Of a DNA stretch of 62,780 nt, positions 33,265 through 41,875 are shown in pieces (the first letter of the stretch is position 1; each line of letters starts with the position of its first letter). The notes under the pieces were generated by a model that was not told the origin of the DNA, searched no databases, and saw only the letters and a list, made by a program, of their open reading frames with translations. Source of the DNA: an uncultured Selenomonadales bacterium (GTDB taxonomy: Bacteria > Bacillota > Negativicutes > Acidaminococcales > Acidaminococcaceae); contig ONAN01000007.1 in assembly GCA_900315805.1 (NCBI GenBank), positions 1-62,780 of the forward strand, given 5' to 3'. Position numbers and translations under genes: made by a program.

Positions 33265-34509
33265 TTATTTCGCCTCCTTCTTGTCAGTTACATCGTTCCA
33301 TTCCGGATCTTTGCAGTTCGGACAGATGACAGGCGATTCCGTGGAATGGTCCTGCAGCAGGTCATCGGTGAAGATGGCCTCTTCATACCAGCCGTCCTCG
33401 TAGTCGAGCCGGTTCGTCCAGCGGCGGAACTGGCGGGCGCTCGTCGCCTCAAGCACCTCGGCCACCTCGCCGTATTTCAGGATATCCTTGCGGAGGGCGT
33501 CCAGGTCGGTGATATCCTCGTAGGCCGAGAGGATCATGTTGTGGTGGGCGTCGCAGAAATCGAAAATGTTTTCAAAGGCCGGATTTTCCGCCAGCTCGTC
33601 GGCAATCTGCTCGCTGCGCCACGTCGGCGTGTTCTGGAAGAACGAGACCAGGAAGAAATGCATCTTCAGGCCCAGGGCGCGGTAGTTGAAGTAGATCAGC
33701 GGCATACGGCATTTATCCTTGTCGACGACCATGCACAGGTCCTTCTTCATGACCGCCGGATCCAGGCCGGACAGCTCGCCCAGCACCTTGTAATCGAAGG
33801 TGTCGCCGATGGACGGCGTGTTGTTGAGGGCGTCGATGATGGCGAAGTCCGTGGCATCCATCTTCTTCTGGAATTTGAGGACGTTCTTCTTCTGCTCGTC
33901 GCTCCAAAAATAATGGCGGTAATCCTTGAGCGCGTCGAACTGGTTCACGTGGGACTCGCGGATCAGGCGCCGCACGGGTACGATATGCACGTACTCAATG
34001 TAGTCGCGGAAGCGGAACTTGTCGAGGACGCCGAAAACGAGGTTGTCCATGTTGCGCATGTGGTTGCCGTTGAAGAAATCGAACTCGCCGCCCGCCTCCA
34101 TGGCGTAGCCCGTGCAGATCTGGTCATTGTTCTGGAACCAGTCGCTCAGCTCCTTGCGCTGCGCCGGCGTCGCGTCCTTCTTCAGCTTCACGACCCAGTA
34201 ATACAGGCCCCAGCCGTATACATTGACGCTCGAATTCGCCACCAGCATCATGTAATGGTTGCGGTACATCTTCGTGATGCGCTCCGCCACCTCTTTTTCC
34301 GGGATGCCGACCTGCTTGGACACATACTTTAAATTGAAGACTTCCGGATGGGTCTGATACATGGACTTGGCGATGTTGAACGCAACGTATTCCTTGGCAT
34401 CCGCCGCGGTTACGCCAGGTTCCACAAAGCCCAGGCCATGCGGGATGTAATAATACTTTTTCAGGTACTCCTGCATTTCCGGAGTGCCAATCCGATATGT
34501 TTTTTCCAT
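33265..34509 (-). CDS. Two-module Lrp/AsnC-like protein of unknown function
   Basis: A 414-residue soluble protein I do not recognise as a named family. By eye it is two repeats of winged-helix plus a RAM-like alpha-beta segment: the first helix-turn-helix is near LKYVSKQVGIPEKEVAERI (about residue 60), the second at DATDFAIIDALNN...YKVLGELSGLDPAVMKKDL (about 225-262), each followed by about 100 residues of alternating strands. A CPNC pair near the C-terminus could bind metal. It is co-transcribed with the acyl-CoA synthetase-like gene. A regulator sensing an acyl group or amino acid fits, but this is inference. Met at 34509 has GGAGGTG upstream and is preferred over longer frames. Confidence 0.62.
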   Translation of the reverse strand: MEKTYRIGTPEMQEYLKKYYYIPHGLGFVEPGVTAADAKEYVAFNIAKSMYQTHPEVFNLKYVSKQVGIPEKEVAERITKMYRNHYMMLVANSSVNVYGWGLYYWVVKLKKDATPAQRKELSDWFQNNDQICTGYAMEAGGEFDFFNGNHMRNMDNLVFGVLDKFRFRDYIEYVHIVPVRRLIRESHVNQFDALKDYRHYFWSDEQKKNVLKFQKKMDATDFAIIDALNNTPSIGDTFDYKVLGELSGLDPAVMKKDLCMVVDKDKCRMPLIYFNYRALGLKMHFFLVSFFQNTPTWRSEQIADELAENPAFENIFDFCDAHHNMILSAYEDITDLDALRKDILKYGEVAEVLEATSARQFRRWTNRLDYEDGWYEEAIFTDDLLQDHSTESPVICPNCKDPEWNDVTDKKEAK

Positions 34510-35112
34510 AGTACAGAAACACCTCCATGTTCCCGCTCCCTGCCCGCAGCGCCCGGTTCCGCCGCCCCCGCGGACGGCACCCGTTTCCCGGAAACGCCGG
34601 CAGACAGGCAAGCAAATTGAAACTCCATATCGAAAATGCCGAAAGAAATCATTTTCCGAAAATTCTTTTCATTTATATTATAGCACTCCCACCGGAAAAT
34701 TCCATGAAGAAACTGTGACGAAGTTACCGTATGCTTTGTAGGGAATTGTGGTGAAAAACTGCACAATAAAGCGTATTTTTGTGACGTCTATATTGATAGT
34801 GAAGCAATATGAATTGCCGTATGCTAACTATAAGTCTTAAAGGAATACACCGATTTTGTGATGACCAGAAAAATCCGGAAACTCGCTATTTTTTTGCGGC
34901 AGGCACTGAATATACATCGTATACGAACATGTGGGCCTTCCAAACATACTTTCCGCAATTCTTTGTCCAAATTTACCGAAAAGATGGCAAAAAGGTGGAC
35001 AACTTCGAAAAAGCCTGTATAATATAAGATATGTGTTTCTGCTCGACGCACCCCGTAGAGACAGAGAAGGGGCGCTTGCAGGAAAAGAGAGTATATTGGA
35101 GGTCCTCGCACA
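34510..35112. promoter_or_regulatory. Divergent promoter region (Lrp-like gene and NSS transporter)
   Basis: 603 bases without a believable gene. On the minus strand an extended -10, TGCTATAAT (TATAAT at 34682-34677), serves the Lrp-like gene. On the plus strand TGGACA (34996-35001), 16-base spacer and TATAAT (35018-35023) serve the transporter. The middle is AT-rich with three TGTGA half-sites (34717, 34773, 34858) that could be CRP/FNR-type but lack clear dyads. No terminator or small RNA stood out. Confidence 0.6.
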
Positions 35113-36510
35113 ATGAATGATGACAAACGCAATAGTTTTACCGGAACCCTCGGGTTCGTTATGGCAGCGGCCGGCAGTGCCGTCGGGCTGGGCAACATCT
35201 GGCGTTTCCCCTTCCTGGCAGCGCGTGACGGTGGCGGCCTCTTCCTGGTCTGCTACCTGCTGCTGGTGGCGACCTTCGGCTACACCCTGCTGACGACGGA
35301 AATCGCCCTCGGCCGCGGCACCCGCCAGGGCCCCCTGACGGCGCCGTCCAAACTGGATCACCGGTTCGGCTGGACGGGCTTTCTGGCCTGCCTCGTACCG
35401 GTCCTGATTCTGCCGTATTACAGCGTCATCGGCGGCTGGGTGCTGAAATACCTGTGGGCGTTCCTGTCCGGCGGCTCCAAAGCCGCAGCCGGCAGCAAAT
35501 ACTTTGGCGCCTTCATCACGAGCCAGTGGGAACCGATTTTCTGGTTCCTGCTCTTCATCCTGGCTACGTGCTTCGTCATTTACCACGGCGTCGAAAAGGG
35601 CATTGAACGCTATTCCAAAGTCCTGATGCCGATCTTCTTCGTGCTCATCGTCATCGTGTCCGTCTACTCCCTGACCCTGAGCTACACGGACCCCGCCACG
35701 GGCGTTACCCGCACGGGCTGGCAGGGCTTTCTGGTCTACACCATTCCCGACCTGAAGGGCCTTACGTTCGGTAAGTTCCTCACGGTCCTGATGGATGCCA
35801 TGGGCCAGCTGTTCTATTCCATTTCCGTCGCCATGGGCATCATGATCGCCTACGGCTCCTACGCCAAGAACAACACCAACCTGTACCAGGCCGTCAACCA
35901 CATCGAATTCTTCGATACCCTGGCCGCGTTCCTGGCAGGCACCATGATCATTCCCGCCGTCTTCACCTTCATGGGACGCGAAGGCATGTCCGCCGGCCCG
36001 TCCCTGATGTTCATCTCCCTGCCGAAGGTCTTCGACGCCATGGGCCCCTTCGGCGTGGCAGCGGGCGTCTTCTTCTTCCTCATGGTCACCTTTGCGGCCC
36101 TGACCAGCAACATTTCCATTCAGGAAGCCATTACGGCCAGCTTCATGGACCGTTTCGGCTGGTCCCGTAAAAAGACGACCTTCCTCGTCGGCCTTTACGC
36201 CATTATCGGCGGCATTATCGTCTGCCTCGGCTACAACGTGTTCTTCTTCAAACTGCCCCTGCCGAACGGCGCCATCGCCCAGATCCTCGACCTGGCCGAC
36301 TATATCAGCAACAACATCGCCATGCCGCTCGTAGCCATCGGCGAATGCGTCCTCATCGGCTGGTTCGTCGGTCCCGACTGGGTCATCAAGGAATTCAAGA
36401 AAGGCGGCTTCCCCTTCGGACGCGAAGCCATGTACCGCGTCTTCGTCAAATTCGTCACCCCGATCCTGCTCTTCATTTTGTTCCTGCAGGCCTTCGGCGT
36501 ATTCAACTGA
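35113..36510 (+). CDS. Sodium:neurotransmitter symporter (NSS/SNF) family transporter
   Basis: A 465-residue, 11-12 segment LeuT-fold transporter, importing an amino acid or amine with sodium. Segment 1 has AAAGSAVGLGNIWRFPFLAARDGGG, abbreviated by its core GSAVGLGNIWRFPF, the substrate and Na site. YYSVIGGWVLKY is segment 3, and VTFAALTSNISIQEA is the unwound segment 8. ATG at 35113 has a site TTGGAGG about 12 bases upstream. It is followed by a tiny RelB-like gene. Substrate not predictable. Confidence 0.9.
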   Translation: MNDDKRNSFTGTLGFVMAAAGSAVGLGNIWRFPFLAARDGGGLFLVCYLLLVATFGYTLLTTEIALGRGTRQGPLTAPSKLDHRFGWTGFLACLVPVLILPYYSVIGGWVLKYLWAFLSGGSKAAAGSKYFGAFITSQWEPIFWFLLFILATCFVIYHGVEKGIERYSKVLMPIFFVLIVIVSVYSLTLSYTDPATGVTRTGWQGFLVYTIPDLKGLTFGKFLTVLMDAMGQLFYSISVAMGIMIAYGSYAKNNTNLYQAVNHIEFFDTLAAFLAGTMIIPAVFTFMGREGMSAGPSLMFISLPKVFDAMGPFGVAAGVFFFLMVTFAALTSNISIQEAITASFMDRFGWSRKKTTFLVGLYAIIGGIIVCLGYNVFFFKLPLPNGAIAQILDLADYISNNIAMPLVAIGECVLIGWFVGPDWVIKEFKKGGFPFGREAMYRVFVKFVTPILLFILFLQAFGVFN

Positions 36511-36550
36511 TGTTCGGAACGATGTAGCGGGCGTTAAGGAGGTAATCCCA

Positions 36551-36721
36551 ATGCTGACGACAAATCCCGACCTGATTTCCCTTCCTGACGTGAGCAAGAT
36601 GACGGATGAAGAATTCGACGCAGAAATCCAGAAAGGTCTGGATGACGTGCAGGCAGGCCGTACAACAACGATTCAGGAAATGTTCGATCAATTGCACAAG
36701 GACATCAAACAGGGAAAATAG
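36551..36721 (+). CDS. RelB/antitoxin-like small protein, no toxin partner seen
   Basis: A 56-residue protein, mostly one helical pattern: SLPDVSKMTDEEFDAEIQ, then GLDDVQAGRTTTIQEMFDQLHKDI. The VQAGRTxTxxEMFxxL segment is like the C-terminus of RelB-type antitoxins. AAGGAGG is at ideal distance, and the gene sits 40 bases after the NSS gene. There is no toxin gene next to it; a terminator follows at once. It may be an orphan antitoxin, or a partner for a toxin elsewhere. Confidence 0.55.
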   Translation: MLTTNPDLISLPDVSKMTDEEFDAEIQKGLDDVQAGRTTTIQEMFDQLHKDIKQGK

Positions 36722-36750
36722 TGATGTGCTAAGTACCGTATAGAAATAGT

Positions 36751-36790
36751 AAAAATCCCATGCAGGAAAATTTTCTGCATGGGATTTTTT
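36751..36790 (+). terminator. Terminator after the RelB-like gene
   Basis: AATCCCATGCAG pairs with CTGCATGGGATT, followed by TTTTGATTT. It also faces the racemase gene from the right. Confidence 0.88.
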
Positions 36791-36798
36791 GATTTACG

Positions 36799-37515
36799 TT
36801 ATTTTTCTAACCCTTCAGGGGATTTACCTGGATAAGCTTTGCGGCTCGTCTTCAGCCCCAGCCGCACAACGGCTTCCGCCACTGCCACGGCGGCGCCGGC
36901 GGGGTCGAGGACGGGAATGTGCAGCGCTTCGGACAGGGGAGCGGCCAGACCCAAAAAGGACAGGCAGCCCAGGATGAGGCATTGCACGCGGTCCTGTTCG
37001 ATCATGGCGCGGCCTGCCCGTTCCAGTTCGCGCAGGGCGTCGTCCCGGTACTGCCAGATATCGCGGCCGCCGAAGGAAATGGCGCCGATGGCCTGGATGC
37101 GTTCGGGCGCCAGGCCCAGGGTGCGCAGAAACAATTCCTTTTCGGGGATGCGTTGTGCATCGGCCAGCAGCACGCCGGTTCTGCGGGTCACGTGGGGCGC
37201 CAGCAGCAGGGAAGCCTGGGCTCCGCCGATGACGGGGATGGACAGGGTTTCGCGGCAGGCGTCGATGGCGGGGTCGGAAAAACAGTAGAGCACCACGGCG
37301 TCGCAGCCGTCCGCTTCCGCCTGGCGGGCCAGCCGGAGGATTTCCGGACCGGCGAGCGCTACATCGGCCGCGGAATCGATTTCCACCCGGGTCTGCGTCA
37401 GGCACACCATGGAAAGGGCGACGTCGGGCCCGACGAAGGGGCGCAGCATGGCGCAGCGCTCCGCCATGGCCTCCGGGGACACGCCGTAATCGGGATTGAT
37501 GATGCGGATTTTCAT
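36799..37515 (-). CDS. Asp/Glu/hydantoin racemase-family protein
   Basis: A 238-residue cofactor-independent racemase-fold protein. The two catalytic cysteines are at Cys78 (VLYCFSD) and Cys184 (LGCLSF), the arrangement of aspartate/glutamate, hydantoin and allantoin racemases; the length of about 240 is normal. ADAQRIP and the N-terminal IRIINPDYG motif support the hydantoin/allantoin racemase subgroup rather than MurI. Last gene of the six-gene operon with a polar amino-acid ABC importer and two NodB-fold hydrolases. It starts 19 bases after the ATPase stop. It could racemise a hydantoin, N-carbamoyl amino acid or amino acid taken up by the importer. Confidence 0.82.
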   Translation of the reverse strand: MKIRIINPDYGVSPEAMAERCAMLRPFVGPDVALSMVCLTQTRVEIDSAADVALAGPEILRLARQAEADGCDAVVLYCFSDPAIDACRETLSIPVIGGAQASLLLAPHVTRRTGVLLADAQRIPEKELFLRTLGLAPERIQAIGAISFGGRDIWQYRDDALRELERAGRAMIEQDRVQCLILGCLSFLGLAAPLSEALHIPVLDPAGAAVAVAEAVVRLGLKTSRKAYPGKSPEGLEK

Positions 37516-37534
37516 AATGCCTCCAATGCGCCGG

Positions 37535-38260
37535 TCAGCTCAGGATATGGGACAGGAACTTTTTCGCCCGGTCCGTTTTGGGGTGGGCGAAGAATTCCTG
37601 GGGCGGCGCGCTTTCAATCAGGTAGCCGCCGTCCATGAAGTGGATCCAGTCGGACACGTCCTTGGCGAAGCCCATTTCGTGGGTGACGAGGACCATGGTG
37701 ATGCCGCTTTTCGTCAGGTCGCGGATGACATCGAGCACTTCCTTGACCATTTCCGGGTCCAGGGCCGACGTGGGCTCGTCCAGGAGCAGGACGTCGGGGT
37801 GCATGGCCATGGCGCGGGCGATGGCGACACGCTGTTTCTGCCCGCCGGACAGGCGGCTCGGATACTGGTCCGCCTTGTCGGCCAGGCCGACCATGGTCAG
37901 GTATTTCATGCCCTCGCGCACGGCCTCGTCTTTCGGCAGGTGGTTGACCACCATGGGGGCGTAGGTCACGTTGCGCAGGACCGTCATGTTCGCGAACAGG
38001 TTGAAATGCTGGAAGACCATGCAGGCCTTGCGGCGGATGTTCTCGATTTTGACATCGGGGTCGAGGATGTTCTTGCCGTTGTAGGAGATGACGCCCTTGT
38101 CCGGCCGCTCCAGCAGGTTCAGGCAGCGCAGCAGCGTCGATTTGCCCGAGCCCGAGGGCCCGATGATGGTGACGACCTGGCCCTTTCCGATTTCCAGGTT
38201 GATGTCCTTCAGGACTTCCAGGTCGCCGAAGCGTTTGGCGAGATGTTCGATCTTAATCAC
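37535..38260 (-). CDS. Polar amino acid ABC transporter, ATP-binding protein
   Basis: A 241-residue GlnQ/HisP-type ATPase. Walker A GPSGSGKST is at residues 34-42, the Q-loop is FQHFNLF, the signature LSGGQKQR at 137-144, Walker B VLLLDEPTSALD soon after, and the H-loop histidine in LVTHEMGF. The start overlaps the permease stop by 8 bases, so the two are coupled. It energises the cytoplasmic side of the amino-acid importer with the permease and lipoprotein next to it. Confidence 0.93.
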   Translation of the reverse strand: MIKIEHLAKRFGDLEVLKDINLEIGKGQVVTIIGPSGSGKSTLLRCLNLLERPDKGVISYNGKNILDPDVKIENIRRKACMVFQHFNLFANMTVLRNVTYAPMVVNHLPKDEAVREGMKYLTMVGLADKADQYPSRLSGGQKQRVAIARAMAMHPDVLLLDEPTSALDPEMVKEVLDVIRDLTKSGITMVLVTHEMGFAKDVSDWIHFMDGGYLIESAPPQEFFAHPKTDRAKKFLSHILS

Positions 38261-38909
38261 TGACTCTCACCTTCTTTTCACAATAACTGCCGATGGCGGT
38301 CAGGATCATGACCAGGACATAGTACACCGCCGCGGCGACGATGAAGGCTTCGAAGGCGCGGAAGGTCTTGGCCTGGATCAGGTCGGCCCAGCGCAGCGTG
38401 TCCGCCACGCCGATGACGGAGACGAGGCTCGAGTCCTTCAGCAGGGCGATGCTCTCGTTGATCAGCGCCGGCAGGGTGTTCTTGATGGCCTGCGGCAGGA
38501 TCACGTCGAGAATGAAGCGGTGTTTCGGCACGCCCAGGGACAGGGCGGCCTCCCACTGGCCCTTGTCGACGGACAGGAAGCCGCCGCGCAGGGCCTCGGA
38601 AATGTAGGCCGCCGAATTCAGGCTGAAGGACAGCACACCGGCCTCCAGCGCCGAAATGGTGTAGCCCGTCAACTGCGGCGTCGCAAAGTAGATCAGCATG
38701 AGCTGGACCAACAGCGGCGTGCCGCGGAAAACGGAAATGTAGAATTTTGCCAGCGGCACCAGGACCTTGTTCTTCGAAATGCTGATGAGGGCCAGGACAA
38801 AGCCGCCGAGAAAGCCCAGGAAGGTCGACAGGAACGTGAACTTCAACGTAATCCACACGGCCGACACCAACAGGGGCATATAGGGTTCCAATACGGAAAA
38901 ATTCAACAT
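38253..38909 (-). CDS. Polar amino acid ABC transporter, permease
   Basis: A 218-residue inner-membrane permease of the HisMQ type with about five transmembrane segments. TPLLVQLMLIYF, and the EAA loop EAALSLGVPKHRFILDVILPQA (core LGVPKHRFILDVILPQA), where the ATPase docks, are present. It is one of the two subunits usually needed; since only one permease gene is seen it is likely a homodimer. It lies between the binding protein (37 bases) and the ATPase (8-base overlap). Confidence 0.92.
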   Translation of the reverse strand: MLNFSVLEPYMPLLVSAVWITLKFTFLSTFLGFLGGFVLALISISKNKVLVPLAKFYISVFRGTPLLVQLMLIYFATPQLTGYTISALEAGVLSFSLNSAAYISEALRGGFLSVDKGQWEAALSLGVPKHRFILDVILPQAIKNTLPALINESIALLKDSSLVSVIGVADTLRWADLIQAKTFRAFEAFIVAAAVYYVLVMILTAIGSYCEKKVRVSD

Positions 38910-38946
38910 GGTCTTTATTCCTTATATGGCGCAGTCGCTGCCAGCC

Positions 38947-39798
38947 TTATTTGGCCGTCAGCCATTTGGCGATGTCCAGCTTGGCTTCCTGCGCTTCGTA
39001 CTGTTTGGTCGCTTCTTCGCCCAGGTATTTCACGAGGATCTTGTGCAGTTCGCCGTTGGCCTTCATTTCCTTCAGGATCTTGTTCACCGTTTCCACATCC
39101 TTGGAATCCTTCGGCAGCGCCACGGCGAAGGTGTCATCCATCACGACGGGCGAATCCAGCACGGCCAGCTTCAGTTCCGGGTTTTCCTTCACGAACACCG
39201 CGGCCTGGGCCGAATCGAACAGGCCCGCATCGAGGCGCTTGTTCTTGACATCCTGCACGACCAGGGGCGTGCTGTCGAGCTCGGCGACCTGGATGCCGCC
39301 GGCCTTCTTCAGTTCTTCACAATAGGTGGTGCCCATGGACGCGCCGGCCTTTTTGCCCTTCAGGTCCGCCAGGCTCTTGAAATTGTCCTCCTTGCGGAAT
39401 ACGAGGGCCTTCATGGGGAAGTAGTACGGCTTCGAGAACGACAACACCTGCTGCCGTTCCTTCGTCGGCGAAATGCCGGACACGATCATGTCCGCGCGCT
39501 TGCTCTGCAGCGTCGGCACCAGGGACGCGAACTTCATGTCGCTGAACTCCACCTGGCGGCCCATCTTTTTGCCGATATACTGGGCAATCTCGATATCGAT
39601 GCCCGTGTAATCCTTCGTGCCCGCCTTGACCGATTCAAACGGCGGGAACGTCGCGTTGATCGCCACGGTCAGCTTTTTGCCGCTGTCCGCCGCCGGTTTC
39701 GCATCCTTCTTGTCGCCGCCGCCGCAGCCGGCCATAGCCAGCACAGCCGCCAGCGCCATCAGTACGAGCACTGCCTTTTTCGTCATCTTGTTCCACAT
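38947..39798 (-). CDS. Polar amino acid ABC transporter, substrate-binding lipoprotein
   Basis: A 283-residue solute-binding protein of family 3. The N-terminus is a lipoprotein signal with the lipobox LAMAGC (Cys25). FPPFESV, ADMIVSGISPTKERQQVLSFSKPYY (core SPTKERQ), GASMGTTYCEEL and VDDTFAVALP-like VMDDTFAVALPKD are family-3 features. The ligand is probably a polar amino acid or a related cyclic or N-substituted compound. AAGGAGAG precedes the ATG. Upstream in the same operon are the two NodB-fold hydrolases. Confidence 0.92.
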   Translation of the reverse strand: MWNKMTKKAVLVLMALAAVLAMAGCGGGDKKDAKPAADSGKKLTVAINATFPPFESVKAGTKDYTGIDIEIAQYIGKKMGRQVEFSDMKFASLVPTLQSKRADMIVSGISPTKERQQVLSFSKPYYFPMKALVFRKEDNFKSLADLKGKKAGASMGTTYCEELKKAGGIQVAELDSTPLVVQDVKNKRLDAGLFDSAQAAVFVKENPELKLAVLDSPVVMDDTFAVALPKDSKDVETVNKILKEMKANGELHKILVKYLGEEATKQYEAQEAKLDIAKWLTAK

Positions 39799-39828
39799 GA
39801 TGTATCTCTCCTTTTGTTCCGTAATGAT

Positions 39829-40692
39829 TTATCGATTTCCGTTCCCCGCGGGGGACGCAAATTCCGGGAATCCATTTTGCGCCAGCAGATGGCGCGCTAC
39901 ATCGATATCGCGGGCGACCCAGACGCCGTGGTCCTTGGCGTAGCGGATGAAGCCCCGCAGGGCCCGCACATATCCAGGCCGGCCGATGAACTGCGGGTGC
40001 ATCACGAAGTTCAGGAACCCGCCGGCTTCCAGCTGGCCGTCCAGCTCTTCCTCCCAGATGCGGACCATTTCGCGGCCCGTCTTCAAGTAATAGTGTTCCG
40101 GGTGCTGGATGGTGTACATGTCGTACGACGTGTCGTCGGTGATGTTGTCTTTCGGCAGCTCCACGATGGGGACGGGCCGGCCGTCGAGTTCGTGCAGGAA
40201 GGGCTGGTCCGTCTGGCGCCAGTTGGACGAGTACAGGTAACCCCGGTCGCGCCACAGGCGGACGTGGAAGTCGTAAATGTAGCCGTCCGGGCTGCGCTGG
40301 CCGAAGGGCCGCGTGCCGGTCAGGTTCTGGAAGATGCCCTCCACCTTTTCCATGAGGGCGTTTTCCTTTTCGTACGTATCATAGACTTCGTGCAGGTAGC
40401 CGTGGTACGAGATTTCGTGGCCGTTGGCCGCGATGCACCGGATTACGTCGGGATGGATTTCCGCCGTATAGGCCGTCGTGAAGAAGGTCGCCTTGACCTG
40501 TTCTTCTTCGAGCATCCGCAGAATGCGCGGCACGCCCTGTTTCACGGAATAGCGGCCCCGCGACAGGTGCACCGGATGGTGTTCGTTGACGGGGTTGCGC
40601 GTCAGCCATAACGTTTCCGCGTCGATATCGAAGGACAGGCACAGCGCCATGCGGTAGGGGCGGGGCCAGGTGAGGTCGATGTCGTATTTCAT
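39829..40692 (-). CDS. NodB-fold hydrolase (polysaccharide deacetylase / cyclic-imidase type), copy 2
   Basis: A 287-residue protein of the NodB homology fold. The likely metal triad is Asp in LSFDIDAETLW, and the two histidines in SYHGYLHEVYDTY. Other motifs are VKATFFTTAYTAEIHPDVI, RSPDGYIY and the C-terminal FVMHPQFIGRPGYV. This pattern resembles the soluble PgdA/PuuE/cyclic imide hydrolase branch more than chitin deacetylases, and no signal peptide is seen, so a small-molecule amide substrate is more likely than cell wall. The first in-frame start that fits the operon is ATG at 40692, overlapping the upstream gene's stop. Confidence 0.78.
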   Translation of the reverse strand: MKYDIDLTWPRPYRMALCLSFDIDAETLWLTRNPVNEHHPVHLSRGRYSVKQGVPRILRMLEEEQVKATFFTTAYTAEIHPDVIRCIAANGHEISYHGYLHEVYDTYEKENALMEKVEGIFQNLTGTRPFGQRSPDGYIYDFHVRLWRDRGYLYSSNWRQTDQPFLHELDGRPVPIVELPKDNITDDTSYDMYTIQHPEHYYLKTGREMVRIWEEELDGQLEAGGFLNFVMHPQFIGRPGYVRALRGFIRYAKDHGVWVARDIDVARHLLAQNGFPEFASPAGNGNR

Positions 40693-41570
40693 GCCTTGCC
40701 ACCGTCCTTTCTGTCGGCCGGTTTGCCGGCCGTTCCGCCGGCGGCGTAGAAGGCTTTCACGTACGCGGCCGCTTCGCGGCACGTCGTCAGCCAGGCGCCG
40801 TTCTGTTTCATGTAGAGCAGGAACTGCTCCAGCATGCGCAGGCGCCCCAGCCGGCCGATCAGCTGCGGGTGCAGCTTGAGGACCAGCACCTTGTCGCCTT
40901 CGGCCGCCAGTTCGTCGAAGGCGTCCTGCCAGAAGACGCGCACTTCGTCCGGCAGATAGCTGCAGTTGATGGGCGCCTCGTCGGCATAGGTGAAATAGAA
41001 GTACGAAAAGTCATCGAGGGCCACATCGGTCGGCAGTTCCACCAGGCCGTTCGGCAGTACGTACGGCCAGTCGCAGTCCTTCAACGTCGAATCATACAGA
41101 TAGCCCCGCTCCTGCAGCAAGTCCGCGCTGTACTCCTGCAGCACATCGAGCGGACCGCGGCTGCCCACGGGCCGTTTCCCGCAGGCTGCCTCGAGCAGTG
41201 CCTCGCTGCGGACCATGTCCGCTTCTTCCGCTTCCCGCGGCCGGCCCACCGTGTTGTCATGGTCGTATCCGTGGTACGCCAGCTCGTGTCCGTCGCGTAC
41301 AATGGACGCCACTGCCTCCGGATACTCCTCGACGATACGGCCCGGCACAAAAAACGTCGTCTGCAGTCCCTGGCGCCGCAGCATGGCCAGGCAGCGCGGC
41401 AGCCCCGTGTACGGGCCGAACTGTCCGCGCGATGTATCGGAAAAGCCGATTTCTTTCCGGCCTACGACGGACTGCCGCAGCAGTTCCGCATCCAGGTCGA
41501 ACGTCACCAGGACCGCAATGCGTTTTCCCCCGGGCCACGCAATGCCGTCCCCGTTCTTTAATGTAATCAA
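40689..41570 (-). CDS. NodB-fold hydrolase (polysaccharide deacetylase / cyclic-imidase type), copy 1
   Basis: A protein of about 293 residues in the PgdA/PuuE group: Asp in LVTFDLDAELL, His-His in AYHGYDHDNTVG, TSRGQFGPYTGLPR, TFFVPGRIVEEYPEAV and LVLKLHPQLIGR. Family members deacetylate peptidoglycan or open rings of allantoin or cyclic imides. No signal peptide is seen. The start is hard: no ATG lies downstream of the promoter at 41646-41651 and before the conserved block. I prefer TTG at 41570, 11 bases after AAGAGG. First gene of the operon; it is about one third identical to the next gene by eye. Confidence 0.75.
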   Translation of the reverse strand: MITLKNGDGIAWPGGKRIAVLVTFDLDAELLRQSVVGRKEIGFSDTSRGQFGPYTGLPRCLAMLRRQGLQTTFFVPGRIVEEYPEAVASIVRDGHELAYHGYDHDNTVGRPREAEEADMVRSEALLEAACGKRPVGSRGPLDVLQEYSADLLQERGYLYDSTLKDCDWPYVLPNGLVELPTDVALDDFSYFYFTYADEAPINCSYLPDEVRVFWQDAFDELAAEGDKVLVLKLHPQLIGRLGRLRMLEQFLLYMKQNGAWLTTCREAAAYVKAFYAAGGTAGKPADRKDGGKA

Positions 41571-41645
41571 TGGAATCAGAGCCTCTTTTCGTTTCCTCAG
41601 TATAACTATGCCCTTCCCGGTTCGGGAAACACTTAAGTAACCTAT

Positions 41646-41656
41646 ATTATACCACG
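41646..41656 (-). promoter_or_regulatory. Extended -10 promoter of the hydrolase/ABC/racemase operon
   Basis: On the minus strand TGGTATAAT (TATAAT at 41651-41646) with no good -35. It places the transcript start near 41639, which excludes the earlier ATG codons of the first hydrolase frame. The 305-base divergent gap (41571-41875) also holds a second extended -10, TGGTATAAT (41793-41801), on the plus strand for the exported lyase. Confidence 0.6.
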
Positions 41657-41875
41657 ATTCGGTATAGGTGCGGTGCATAAAAATACAAAAAGTGAGTATT
41701 ATGCAGAGAAAAGTCAAATTCAGAAAAATCTAACCGGCCAAGTGTTATGTTTGATACAGGAAGGGCGGTGGAACTCCCTTGAAACGGAATTCGTGGTATA
41801 ATTTCCTGGGAAATGTTTGTAACGAAGTTTCAAGGAAGTTTCGTTGGAGTTTGCAATAGAGGAGAGGAGGACATC

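Noticed and set aside
34710..34865. TGTGA half-sites between the Lrp-like and NSS genes as CRP/FNR sites.
   Set aside because: None forms a convincing dyad (TGTGA-N6-TCACA) and their spacing to the promoters is irregular.
34837..36597. Long open frame on the minus strand opposite the NSS transporter.
   Set aside because: Composition is the typical antisense Glu/Gly/Asp/Ala mix and the opposite strand encodes an unmistakable LeuT-fold transporter.
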